Source of the DNA: Gracilimonas sp046602855
GTDB taxonomy: Bacteria; Bacteroidota; Rhodothermia; Balneolales; Balneolaceae
DNA: 64,000 bases
Assembly: GCF_046602855.1 (NCBI RefSeq)
Contig: NZ_JBKINJ010000003.1
Coordinates: forward strand, 1-64,000
Direction of reading: 5' to 3'
Positions within the stretch are counted from its first letter, which is position 1. Each line of letters starts with the position of its first letter. Under the pieces are notes generated by a model. That model was not told the DNA's origin. It was given only the letters and a program-made list of their open reading frames with translations, and searched no databases. Positions 44,568-53,239 of this stretch are shown one piece after another. The position numbers and the translations under genes were made by a program.

Positions 44568-44641
44568 GCCGTGGTAGCTCAGATGGTTAGAGCGCACGAC
44601 TCATAATCGTGAGGTCGACGGTTCAATTCCGTCCCACGGTA
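44568..44641 (+). tRNA. tRNA-Met (CAT)
   Basis: A 74-nt cloverleaf is visible: acceptor GCCGTGG/CCACGGT (first pair G-T), D-stem GCTC/GAGC, anticodon stem CACGA/TCGTG with loop CTCATAA, anticodon CAT at 44602-44604, T-arm GTTCAATTC, discriminator A. It lacks the initiator-type C1-A72 mismatch and three G-C pairs in the anticodon stem. It is either elongator tRNA-Met or the tRNA-Ile that becomes lysidine-modified; the sequence alone does not settle this. Confidence 0.9.
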
Positions 44642-44648
44642 CATATAT

Positions 44649-44682
44649 AAAGCCTGATTCTTCGTTGGATCGGGCTTTTTTA
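44649..44682 (+). terminator. Terminator after tRNA-Met
   Basis: AAAGCCTGAT (44649-44658) pairs with ATCGGGCTTT (44669-44678) with one G-T wobble, followed by more T. It lies 8 bases after the tRNA. Confidence 0.92.
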
Positions 44683-44758
44683 TTTTAAGCCTATTTCTGA
44701 TTCTGAAACAAATGATAATTTAATCCGAATAGGATAGGTGTTAAATCAATAGGGCAAT

Positions 44759-45379
44759 ATGCGGATATCAGAAGAATATGAGATCGCTATAGTAGCGGAT
44801 CAGGCACTTTACAAAGCTCTTCAGAAATATGAAGAGATATCAGAGGTGGATGGGACTGATTCCAGGTCTGATCTCATGATCACGATACATGATTCCATTC
44901 GAAATCTGAGAAGAAAGATCGACGCTTATCTTCAGGATAAACTATCAATGGAGAGAGTAATAGAAGAATTTATCTTTGAGTATCAGGTATTACAGAGTGA
45001 ATTGGAGATACGAAAAAGTGAATCGGCCAAGCCAAGGATATTTGCCAAAAAGCTGATGTCCAGCTATGAAGATTTTATAGCAAAAGTGGGCGGCATTAAA
45101 AAACTATCTATTATTCAGGGAATCGACGTTCCCGGTTTTGAGAAAAAATCTAAGGCAAAAGCTTATCTATTTTGGTTCATATCCTTTTTTGGGATCTTTG
45201 GCTTTCATCGTTTTTACCTTGGTAAGATAGGAACCGGGATCGCATGGATATTGAGCGGAGGTGTTTTAGGCTTAGGGGCACTTTATGATTTGTTCGCACT
45301 CTCTTCTATGGTGGATGAGTATAACAATTATCACGAATTGAGGGGTATAAAGATGAAACACCTTAATTCCAATAAATAG
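44759..45379 (+). CDS. TM2 domain membrane protein with helical N-terminal region
   Basis: The 206-residue protein ends in a TM2 domain (about 132-190): KAYLFWFISFFGIFGFHRFYL, then GKIGTGIAWILSGGVLGLGALYDLFAL, two spans joined by the conserved HRFYLG turn. The first 130 residues are charged and helical and match no family I know. TM2 proteins in bacteria are of unknown role. The gene stands alone after the tRNA terminator. The family call for the C-terminal half is firm. Confidence 0.83.
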   Translation: MRISEEYEIAIVADQALYKALQKYEEISEVDGTDSRSDLMITIHDSIRNLRRKIDAYLQDKLSMERVIEEFIFEYQVLQSELEIRKSESAKPRIFAKKLMSSYEDFIAKVGGIKKLSIIQGIDVPGFEKKSKAKAYLFWFISFFGIFGFHRFYLGKIGTGIAWILSGGVLGLGALYDLFALSSMVDEYNNYHELRGIKMKHLNSNK

Positions 45380-45385
45380 AACCAT

Positions 45386-45419
45386 AAAAAAAGCCGCCCT
45401 CAACTCAATGAGTGGCGGC
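45386..45419 (-). terminator. Terminator of the S9 peptidase gene
   Basis: GCCGCC (45393-45398) pairs with GGCGGC (45414-45419), with inner pairs CTCA/TGAG and one bulge. On the minus strand a seven-T run follows. It lies 115 bases after the peptidase stop and close behind the converging TM2 gene. Confidence 0.85.
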
Positions 45420-45533
45420 AGATATCATCTACAGACGGCTATTACCCCATTTGCATAATTAATTTACATTAATAGGGCATGGCCGTCAATGGTGAGAATT
45501 ACGTAATTTGCCTACGTAATTTCACGTAGCTTG

Positions 45534-47528
45534 CTACTCATTACTTCTAACATACGTGTCAAACCAACCGAGGTATCGCTCAAAGCGATCTTTTTGAAAG
45601 GTGGGTTTTCGAATTCCGTGATGTTCTCCCGGATAAACCACAAGCTGAGTCTCAAGCCCAAGTCGCTTCATAGCCTGATACATTTGCTCTGATCCCAGAA
45701 TAGGTACGTTCCAGTCTTCAGCACCACCTATCCAGAGCGTTGGAGTCGTGACCTTGCCTACATCGTTGAACGGAGATATTCGTTCCCATTTCTCCGGTGT
45801 GACCCAAGGAAGTCCCAACTCCTTTTCCCAGGTTAGTTGATAATGATCATGTCCGTAATTAGAACGGTATAGGGTTTCACTGGCTCCGGAAATGGCTCCT
45901 TCAAACCGGTCTGTTTTGGTGATCACATAATTCGTGAGGATCCCGCCATAGGACCATCCGCCAACACCAAGTTTATTGGGGTCAGCTACAGCTTTTTCAA
46001 TAGCGTGATCTACACCGGCCATCACATCCTCAAAATCTTTATTGCCCCAATCTGCAAACAAGACCTCAGAAAATTCTTGTCCATAGCCCGAGGAACCTCT
46101 GGGGTTGATCAACAGAACTGCATAACCGTTAGCTGCATACAACTGAGGAATGAAACTAAAGCTGTGCTCATACTGCGCCACCGGGCCGCCATGGATCCAG
46201 AGGATTGTCGGCAACTTCTCATTTCCATCATATTCAGCGGGGGTAACCAGAAAACCCTCAATTGGAGTACCATCTTCACTGTTGAACCGGATCTCTTCCA
46301 TCTGAGCTAGTTTTTTCTGGTCAAGAAGCCCATCATTAACGTGTGTAATTCTGTTCAGTTCAGCATTTTTCCAAACGTGAATTTCATGTGGTCTGTCAAA
46401 AGTAGCTTGTAAGGTAGCGATAGTGTTGTTTTCAATGTCAAAGCTACTTACGCTCAGGTCCCCTGATAGGACTCTCTTTAAATTTCTTCCATTTGGAGAA
46501 ATAGATGCAAGTTGTGTCTCACCACGGTCTTCCAAAAGGAACCAGATATTATTACCGTCTTCAGAATAGGTTGGTGAAGAGATGTTACGATCCAGATCAT
46601 CAAGCAGGATGCGAGAATTACCGTTACCGTTACCGTTGGCGTCAGAAATAGTCAGCTTGTTAGTAGCATACCAGATGGCGCTTGTATCTATAACAGAAGT
46701 GTGGACAATTGATCTTCCATCCGGGCTCCAGGCCGGGGAAGAGTCACCACCCGGATTTTCAGTAATTTTAGTTAGTGCTTTGCCCGGGATATTCGCATCA
46801 ACTACCCAAATATCGCTGTTTATATTGCCGTCTGGATTTGATGTTCGGTTACTGACAAATGCGATCTTATTTCCATCGGGACTCCATACCGGCTGAGAAT
46901 CATCATAATCTCCAAAGGTGAGTTGAACAGCGGAAGTATCACCGGGCGTGAAGGTGTAGATATGTGTTCTTCGTCTATCTAAATAACCGACGTAATCTCG
47001 TTTGAACTGAAGCCGGTCGATCACATAGGGTTCAGGTCGTTCCGACTCCTCTTTTTTGTCCTTTATCAAAAGTAAAAGTCGATCACTTTTTGGTGACCAT
47101 TCAAAATCTGATACACCTTGTTCAATATTCGTAAGCTGTACAGCTTCGCCGCCTTTCATATTCAATGTCCAAACCTGTGTTTTCTCCACCTCACCTCTCG
47201 ATGCCATGAATGATAGGTATTTCCCATCCGGACTCCATTTTGGACTGCTTGCTGAGTATCCCTCGGCAGTCATTGGCAAGGCCTTGCCTCCATCAACCGG
47301 ACTCATCCAGATACGGGTTTCGCGACTGTCATCTTCATAATCTGTTTCAGTAACAGTATAGGCGATCCACTTGCCTTCAGGACTAATGACAGGTGATCCT
47401 ACATTTTTTAGTTTAAAATAATCTTCAATAGAAAACTCAGTTTTGGACGACTGAGCAAGAGATCGATCCGGGATTACTATGATGAGTGAGAAAAGAAGCA
47501 GATAAAAAGGAAAGTACTTGAATTTCAT
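45534..47528 (-). CDS. Exported S9 family prolyl oligopeptidase-like peptidase
   Basis: The 664-residue protein has a signal peptide (to SLAQ, about 26). WD40/PD40 propeller repeats (about 50-390) follow: SPKWSPDGKYLSFMAS, QPVWSPDGNKIAFVSN, SPAWSPDGRSIVHTS. The C-terminal alpha/beta hydrolase domain (about 410-664) has the nucleophile in GGWSYGG (Ser526), the acid in GAEDWNVP, and the His in YPGEHHGIRKP. It resembles acylaminoacyl or dipeptidyl peptidases and should act on peptides in the periplasm. A GNGNGN tract is encoded by a hexanucleotide repeat near 46620. It is monocistronic. Confidence 0.93.
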   Translation of the reverse strand: MKFKYFPFYLLLFSLIIVIPDRSLAQSSKTEFSIEDYFKLKNVGSPVISPEGKWIAYTVTETDYEDDSRETRIWMSPVDGGKALPMTAEGYSASSPKWSPDGKYLSFMASRGEVEKTQVWTLNMKGGEAVQLTNIEQGVSDFEWSPKSDRLLLLIKDKKEESERPEPYVIDRLQFKRDYVGYLDRRRTHIYTFTPGDTSAVQLTFGDYDDSQPVWSPDGNKIAFVSNRTSNPDGNINSDIWVVDANIPGKALTKITENPGGDSSPAWSPDGRSIVHTSVIDTSAIWYATNKLTISDANGNGNGNSRILLDDLDRNISSPTYSEDGNNIWFLLEDRGETQLASISPNGRNLKRVLSGDLSVSSFDIENNTIATLQATFDRPHEIHVWKNAELNRITHVNDGLLDQKKLAQMEEIRFNSEDGTPIEGFLVTPAEYDGNEKLPTILWIHGGPVAQYEHSFSFIPQLYAANGYAVLLINPRGSSGYGQEFSEVLFADWGNKDFEDVMAGVDHAIEKAVADPNKLGVGGWSYGGILTNYVITKTDRFEGAISGASETLYRSNYGHDHYQLTWEKELGLPWVTPEKWERISPFNDVGKVTTPTLWIGGAEDWNVPILGSEQMYQAMKRLGLETQLVVYPGEHHGIRKPTFQKDRFERYLGWFDTYVRSNE

Positions 47529-47642
47529 AACTGTAAGTTTATAGTAAGATTATGATAGGCAGAGTGTTAAATCGTCAAAGCCTTCTGAATATATAACAAA
47601 TCAGAACTCATGCACTTAAAAAATAGTAAAGTGAGGAGATTT

Positions 47643-48296
47643 TTATAGAAGAGCTTGCTCATTTTCCATGGCAAACCGAACCAAGGCAGCGGTATTTCTG
47701 AGATCCAGTTTTTTAAGAAGATTGGTTCGGTGCTTTTCTACTGTTCGTGGGCTGATATAAAGTTTGTCTGCTATCTCAGTGCTGGTGAGCCCTTCTGTGA
47801 GTAAGCCAAGGATCTCGCGCTCTCTTTTAGTGATAGACTTGACAGGGTCGGGGCGTTTTTTCTTTTGGGCGAGGCGTTTGTATTCTTCTGTCATCATTCT
47901 GGAGAATTGCTTACCAAGATATCTCTCACCTTTGGCTACTTTTTCAGCGGCATCAATAAGTTCCAGACGGTGAGCAGATTTATGTATGAGCCCATATGCA
48001 CCTGAATCCAGAAACTCGTTCAAGGTTTTGCGGTTTGTTTCATCAGCAAGCAATAGGATATTGGCATCGGGATCTCTGTCAATGATCTTTTTGGCGATAA
48101 TAATGCCTTCCATTTCGGGCATAAAAAAGGAGAGTATACACAGGTCGGGCCTTACGCTTTCATAAGCGGTTAAAACCAGGGCTCCGTTATCGATCTCACT
48201 TTGAATTTCAAATGTTCCTTCAGTGCGTAAGATCGCACTTAGCCCGTGCCTGAATATTTCGTTGCCGTCTGCAACAATAGTGTCGATGATATTCAT
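47643..48296 (-). CDS. LuxR/NarL-type regulator with degenerate receiver
   Basis: The protein (217 residues from the ATG at 48296, with GGGGAGG upstream; the frame extends to 48335) has a receiver-like domain at about 1-120 and a LuxR HTH at about 150-212. The HTH is intact: TKREREILGLLTEGLTSTEIA and ISPRTVEKHRTNLLKKL. In the receiver the expected phospho-Asp is Ser56 (CILSFFMPEMEG) and one of the two acidic residues is Gly (VADGNE). The Lys (GLIHKSA, about 106) is kept. It is therefore unlikely to be switched by phosphorylation. No histidine kinase gene is nearby. Confidence 0.88.
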   Translation of the reverse strand: MNIIDTIVADGNEIFRHGLSAILRTEGTFEIQSEIDNGALVLTAYESVRPDLCILSFFMPEMEGIIIAKKIIDRDPDANILLLADETNRKTLNEFLDSGAYGLIHKSAHRLELIDAAEKVAKGERYLGKQFSRMMTEEYKRLAQKKKRPDPVKSITKREREILGLLTEGLTSTEIADKLYISPRTVEKHRTNLLKKLDLRNTAALVRFAMENEQALL

Positions 48297-48433
48297 TTTA
48301 CCTCCCCAGGTAGAATGGTTCCCTCCACGACCCACTCGCAGAAGGGCATATAATGTAGTTAAAAATGAGGTAATTGCGCTAATTTAATTTTAACGCATTA
48401 TTCATGCGCTTTTTTTTATTGCAAAATCACTAC

Positions 48434-48868
48434 TTAAAAAATGATGAGTTTACTTAAAATGTATAGGCTAAGCCCAGATTTTAAAGACCATAAGACAGTC
48501 CTCAACCAATTGGTTAATACTAAATTTTTGATCACATTATGATCTTTTGAAGACTCAAGTTTATTATGAGCCGGAACCGAGAAAAGACCTGTTGAAGCCC
48601 ATATAAGAATAACGATATAAAAACCGACAGCATTAAGGCTTAGAAAACCATCAAACCACGCCAATCCAAACGAAGTTGCGAGTTCAACAACCATTACCGG
48701 AATCACGATCTTATCGATACTATTCACATGGTGAAGTTGAAAGGCTTTGAAGTTATCACTTCCTACATAGTGAAATGAGGGATAGTGAACGAGCTGAACG
48801 ATCCATATAAGCCCGGTCATGAAAAAAGTAGCGAAAGTATTTATCAGAAAAATGAGTTCCTGCGACAT
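48434..48868 (-). CDS. Four-span membrane protein of unknown function
   Basis: The 144-residue protein has about four spans: FLINTFATFFMTGLIWIVQLV, IVIPVMVVELATSFGLAWF, AVGFYIVILIWASTGLFSV, and a C-terminal WSLKSGLSLYILSKLIIF. Between them are polar segments with His residues (VHYPSFHYVG, FQLHHVNSID). Layout recalls small DUF1772-like membrane proteins, but I cannot confirm this. It is upstream of the degenerate regulator on the same strand (137 bases) and divergent from aspS. Confidence 0.65.
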   Translation of the reverse strand: MSQELIFLINTFATFFMTGLIWIVQLVHYPSFHYVGSDNFKAFQLHHVNSIDKIVIPVMVVELATSFGLAWFDGFLSLNAVGFYIVILIWASTGLFSVPAHNKLESSKDHNVIKNLVLTNWLRTVLWSLKSGLSLYILSKLIIF

Positions 48869-48950
48869 TGATTAAGCGATTCGTTTACATTATGCGTATT
48901 TTCAGCGCCTTAACAACCAAAAGTTTTCACTTTACGATTCATCTAAAAGA

Positions 48951-50735
48951 ATGACCCTTAAAAGAACACATACCTGCGGAGAACTTACAGCAGAAAATAT
49001 TGGCGAAGAAGTAATTTTAAATGGATGGGTTGGACCCCGCCGTGACCTGGGCGGTGTTATATTCATAGATCTGCGTGACCGTTATGGCGTAACTCAGGTT
49101 GTATTTACCGAAGAAGATGATCAGCTGCATGAGAAAGCAGAACAATTGCGCGCTGAATATGTGATCGGTGTTAAAGGTAAAGTCATCACGAGGGGTGAAG
49201 AGAATTTAAATCCCAAAATGCCAACGGGTGAGATTGAGATCGAAGCGACAGACCTTGTGATCTATTCCGCAGCTGATACCCCTCCGTTTGAAATCAAAGA
49301 CGGCATTTCAACAAATGAAGATGTAAGGCTTAAATACCGATATCTGGATCTAAGAAGACCGGAGGTTCAGGAAAAGATTATGCTGCGTTCGAAGTTCTAT
49401 CAGTCGGTTCGTCAATTTTATCACGATCTCAATTTTGTAGAAGTGGAAACTCCGGTATTGATGCGCAGTACACCTGAAGGAGCGCGTGATTACCTGGTGC
49501 CCAGCCGTGTGAATGCCGGAAAGTTCTTTGCATTGCCTCAGAGTCCGCAGACGTACAAGCAGCTTTTGATGGTTTCAGGCTATGATAAATATTTTCAGAT
49601 CGTGAAGTGTTTTAGGGATGAAGACTTACGTGCTGATCGTCAGCCCGAGTTTACTCAGATAGATGTCGAAATGAGTTTTGTGGATGAGGAAGATGTGTAT
49701 GAAACCCATGAATCGCTCTGGAAAAAAGTATTTAAAGATACTATCTGTTATGAAGTGGAAACGCCTTTTCCACGAATGACCTATGAGGAAGCAATGAATA
49801 CTTACGGGTCTGATAAACCGGATATTCGTTTTGGACTGGAGTTTAAAGACTTCTCAGATATTGTTAAAGATGCAGAGTTTAAAGTTTTTTCTGATACGGT
49901 TAAAAAAGGAGGCGGTGTAGTTGGAATTACTGTTCCTGGTCAGGGTAATATGGGGCGCGGTGCTATTGACCGTCTAACCGATCGCGTAAAACAGGAAACC
50001 GGCGCAGGTGGGCTTATATATATCAAGATGCAGGATGACGGGCCACTTTGCAGTGTGGCTAAATTCCTGACTGACGAGATCGTGGATCAAATGGTTGAGA
50101 AATCAGAAGCCAAACAGGGTGATCTGGTGTTGATCCTGGCCGGGCCAAAACCCAATGTTCTCAAGCAACTTGGGCAGCTACGATTGATGATGGGCAAGGA
50201 GTTCGACCTGATCGACGAGACAAAATATAACTTTCTATGGGTAACTGAATTTCCATTGCTTGAATGGGATGAAGAAACGCGACGTTATCATGCGATGCAC
50301 CATCCATTCACCTCACCAAGAGAAGAAGATTTGGAACTAATGGATTCGGATCCTGGAAGAGTAAAAGCACGAGCCTACGACCTGGTACTGAACGGAAATG
50401 AGCTCGGTGGCGGTTCCATACGTATCCATGATCAGAAAATGCAACGTAAAGTTTTTGAACTTTTAGGGATCGGGGAACGTGAAGCTGAAGAAAAATTCGG
50501 ATTCCTGCTCGATGCTTTTAAATATGGAGCTCCTCCACACGGAGGCATAGCTTTTGGAGTGGATCGGGCCGTGATGTTACTGACCGGGGCAAAAAGCCTT
50601 CGAGATGTTATTGCGTTTCCTAAGAACCAGAAAGCACAAAGCATGATGGATAATTCCCCTGATGTAGTAGATGAACATCAGCTGGACGAATTGCATATTC
50701 AGATAAAGAAGAACATTAAAGATCAATTAAAGTGA
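48951..50735 (+). CDS. aspS: Aspartyl-tRNA synthetase
   Basis: The 594-residue class II synthetase is of the bacterial type. The N-terminal OB-fold anticodon domain (about 1-110) includes GWVGPRRDLGGVIFIDLRDRYG. Motif 1 and 2 regions show FVEVETPVLMRSTPEGARDYL and FRDEDLRADRQPEFTQIDVE. The bacterial GAD insertion is at about 290-420. Motif 3 is GIAFGVDRAVMLLTG. It overlaps the DUF429 gene by four bases (GTGA), an uncommon partner. Confidence 0.97.
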   Translation: MTLKRTHTCGELTAENIGEEVILNGWVGPRRDLGGVIFIDLRDRYGVTQVVFTEEDDQLHEKAEQLRAEYVIGVKGKVITRGEENLNPKMPTGEIEIEATDLVIYSAADTPPFEIKDGISTNEDVRLKYRYLDLRRPEVQEKIMLRSKFYQSVRQFYHDLNFVEVETPVLMRSTPEGARDYLVPSRVNAGKFFALPQSPQTYKQLLMVSGYDKYFQIVKCFRDEDLRADRQPEFTQIDVEMSFVDEEDVYETHESLWKKVFKDTICYEVETPFPRMTYEEAMNTYGSDKPDIRFGLEFKDFSDIVKDAEFKVFSDTVKKGGGVVGITVPGQGNMGRGAIDRLTDRVKQETGAGGLIYIKMQDDGPLCSVAKFLTDEIVDQMVEKSEAKQGDLVLILAGPKPNVLKQLGQLRLMMGKEFDLIDETKYNFLWVTEFPLLEWDEETRRYHAMHHPFTSPREEDLELMDSDPGRVKARAYDLVLNGNELGGGSIRIHDQKMQRKVFELLGIGEREAEEKFGFLLDAFKYGAPPHGGIAFGVDRAVMLLTGAKSLRDVIAFPKNQKAQSMMDNSPDVVDEHQLDELHIQIKKNIKDQLK

Positions 50736-51439
50736 AAACAGCAGGAATAGACGGTTGTAAAGCGGGCTGGATCCTCATCACATTTGATGAAGGTGATGAA
50801 AAGTACGAAGTGCTTAGAAATAGGGAGGATTTGAAGAATGCTTTTGAGACCTTTGACAGAATATTCATTGACATGCCGATCGGTCTTGAGGATGAAAATT
50901 ATACTCGTGAGGCAGATGCTTTATTACGTAACAAAGTTGGTGGTGATTACGCCTCAAGTGTATTCAGCCCACCGATACGGCCAGCACTGATGGCACCCTC
51001 GTATGTGGAGGCAAATATGATCAGCCATGAGTACACCGATAAGAAACTGACTTTGCAGTCATGGAATATCACACCAAAGATCCAGCTAGTGGATGAATTG
51101 CTGCGAGCTGATGAAAGCCTGAGGGATAAGGTTCTGGAATCTCATCCTGAATTGCTTTTTCAAACCATAAACGGAGGGATGATCTATCAAAAGAAAAACC
51201 TGAAAAAAGGAATAAAGCATCGTTTAAAACTGATCGAAGACCGAGAGCCTATTGCAGATGACTTCTTCCGGGATATCAAGGAAGATTTTCGGCGTAATGA
51301 AGTCGAAGAAGATGATATAGTGGACGCGATGGTATTGGCTTATTCCGCTAAGATCTCTGAGGAAAAAGGCATAAAAACCTTGCCGGAAGATTTTGAGTAT
51401 GACTCAGAAGGAATGCGTAAAGCAATACACTACGTTTAA
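50732..51439 (+). CDS. DUF429 family protein coupled to aspS
   Basis: The 235-residue protein matches DUF429, which has an RNase H-like fold: GIDGCKAGWILITF at the N-terminus with the first acidic residue, DRIFIDMPIGL, the following FSPPIRPALMAPSY, ESHPELLFQTINGG, and DDIVDAMVLAYSA near the end. The acidic residues could bind metal, so a nuclease is often suggested, without proof. The GTG start overlaps the aspS stop, so expression is coupled to that gene. Confidence 0.85.
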   Translation: MKTAGIDGCKAGWILITFDEGDEKYEVLRNREDLKNAFETFDRIFIDMPIGLEDENYTREADALLRNKVGGDYASSVFSPPIRPALMAPSYVEANMISHEYTDKKLTLQSWNITPKIQLVDELLRADESLRDKVLESHPELLFQTINGGMIYQKKNLKKGIKHRLKLIEDREPIADDFFRDIKEDFRRNEVEEDDIVDAMVLAYSAKISEEKGIKTLPEDFEYDSEGMRKAIHYV

Positions 51440-51546
51440 AATATCGCATATTGAATAAGGAATATCGATATAAGAAGTAGCCTGGTTCCAAGCTGGAAGC
51501 AGCCGTTTTACATTACTTCAATATTAAATATTCCTTGTTCAGTATT

Positions 51547-53007
51547 TTACTTATTGTTCTTTAGGATCTTCTTGTATTTGACGCCTGCTTTGTAGACTCT
51601 GTTGATCCCATTAAAGGCTGCAATACGATAAGCCTCACTGTAAGTTGGATAGTTCATAACATGGTTGATGAAGTAGCGGATATCTCCACCAAGTGACATC
51701 ACTGCCTGTCCAAGGTGGATCAGGTCACTGGCTCTTTCACCAATGATATGGATACCAACCAATTTCAGAGATTCAGTCTCAAAAACCAGTTTTAATAAAC
51801 CGTCCTGCTGATTACTGATATCACCCTGTGTAATATTTTTATAGTAAGCCCGACCAATAGTGACATCATAACCGCGTGATTTAGCTTCCTTTTCGGTCAA
51901 TCCAATACTAGAAATTTCAGGAATGGAGTAGATTGCAAAAGGAATTTCGGGTGGAACGTCCAAAACCTGAATTCCAAACATATTACATGATGCCAGCCGG
52001 CCTTCAGAAAAAGAAGCTGAAGCAAGGGCGGGATAGCCGATCACATCTCCACCGGCATAAACGTTGTCAATACTCGTTTGGTAATCGTCGTTAACTAAAA
52101 TATTACCCTCCTCATCGGTTTCAATGCCGGTATTTTCCAGCCCTAAACCCTCTGTATTTGGCACTTTTCCCCCGAGATAGAGAACATGTTCTGTTTCAAT
52201 AACGCGGGTTCTGTTACCTTCGTTATCCTGTCGCAGGTTATATCTGACCTCTGTTGTATTACGGATGGTATTTGTATTGATCTCGATTTTTTCAGCATCG
52301 GAAAAGACTTCGATCTTCTGTTTTACCAATAGTTTATCAAGCTGATCTTTGATCTCATTATCAAGGAAAGGCAGAAATGAATCTGCTTCATTCAAAATGG
52401 AAACGCGACTTCCAAGATTAGAAAAGGTGGTAGCATATTCCAAAGCCTGAACACCGCTTCCGATGACTAATAATTTTCTGGGAATATGGGTTAGGTCCAA
52501 GATAGAAGTATAATCAAGCACCTTGTTGTGGTCCAGGTCAAATCCTTTGGGTTTGACCGGTTTACTACCCGGTGAAAGGAAGATAAATTCACCTTTATAG
52601 GTTTTTTTCTTGCCTTCCTTGTCAGTTACCTCAACGGTGTGATCATCCGTTAATTTTCCAAAGCCACGAACCGTATCGATCTCATTTTTTTTGAAATCAT
52701 TTTCAACCTTAGTGTTCTTGCTTTGCTGTATCTCACTCTTGTACTTGAGCAATTCGGACATCTGATGATGCTGATAAGCCTTTTCGTCAGAAAGATGCTC
52801 AAACTGACTTTGAAAACGCTGTATGATCCGGGCTGTTTCGCGTAAGGCTTTACTTGGAATGGTTCCGGAGTTGATCCATGTGCCACCAAAAGAATCCTCA
52901 TTAGCTTCAATAACTAAAACTTTCTTGTCGAATTTTGAGCTCTGCATGGCGCACGAAAAACCTGCCGGGCCGCTACCAATGATTATGACGTCGTAATTGT
53001 ACTTCAT
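51547..53007 (-). CDS. sthA: Soluble pyridine nucleotide transhydrogenase
   Basis: The 486-residue flavoprotein transfers hydride between NADPH and NAD. It has the FAD fold IIIGSGPAGFSCA (about 8-20), the SthA signature GTIPSKAL (48-55), the NAD fold LVIGSGVQALEYAT, and AGGDVIGYPALASASFSEGR. The redox Cys pair of lipoamide dehydrogenases is absent, as expected for transhydrogenases. The C-terminal dimer domain has LVGIHIIGERASDLIHLG. It is divergent from sodA, suggesting shared redox control. Confidence 0.92.
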   Translation of the reverse strand: MKYNYDVIIIGSGPAGFSCAMQSSKFDKKVLVIEANEDSFGGTWINSGTIPSKALRETARIIQRFQSQFEHLSDEKAYQHHQMSELLKYKSEIQQSKNTKVENDFKKNEIDTVRGFGKLTDDHTVEVTDKEGKKKTYKGEFIFLSPGSKPVKPKGFDLDHNKVLDYTSILDLTHIPRKLLVIGSGVQALEYATTFSNLGSRVSILNEADSFLPFLDNEIKDQLDKLLVKQKIEVFSDAEKIEINTNTIRNTTEVRYNLRQDNEGNRTRVIETEHVLYLGGKVPNTEGLGLENTGIETDEEGNILVNDDYQTSIDNVYAGGDVIGYPALASASFSEGRLASCNMFGIQVLDVPPEIPFAIYSIPEISSIGLTEKEAKSRGYDVTIGRAYYKNITQGDISNQQDGLLKLVFETESLKLVGIHIIGERASDLIHLGQAVMSLGGDIRYFINHVMNYPTYSEAYRIAAFNGINRVYKAGVKYKKILKNNK

Positions 53008-53239
53008 AAGTAATGTGAGTGAGTAAAAGTAATGTGAATTTGAACTTAAAGATACTTTAAATCTAAATGGATTTCAGAGTTACATTTATGTTATAGTATA
53101 AGTAAATCTAAAATATAGAAGCTATTGATGGATGGGAGGAACGAATTTAATGACCGTTTTGCTTATGTTTAGGAACGATAAATAATAGGCGCACAAGATT
53201 TAAGCGTCAGTTAACGAATATTAAATTAAGGAGTAAACA

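Noticed and set aside
48390..48420. Possible plus-strand terminator (CGCAT/ATGCG and eight T)
   Set aside because: Both neighbours on this side are minus-strand genes, so no plus transcript needs it; the stem is only 5 bp.
53130..53190. Eleven-codon ORF after a GGGAGGA sequence upstream of sodA
   Set aside because: Too short to support; could be a leader peptide but nothing else indicates it.
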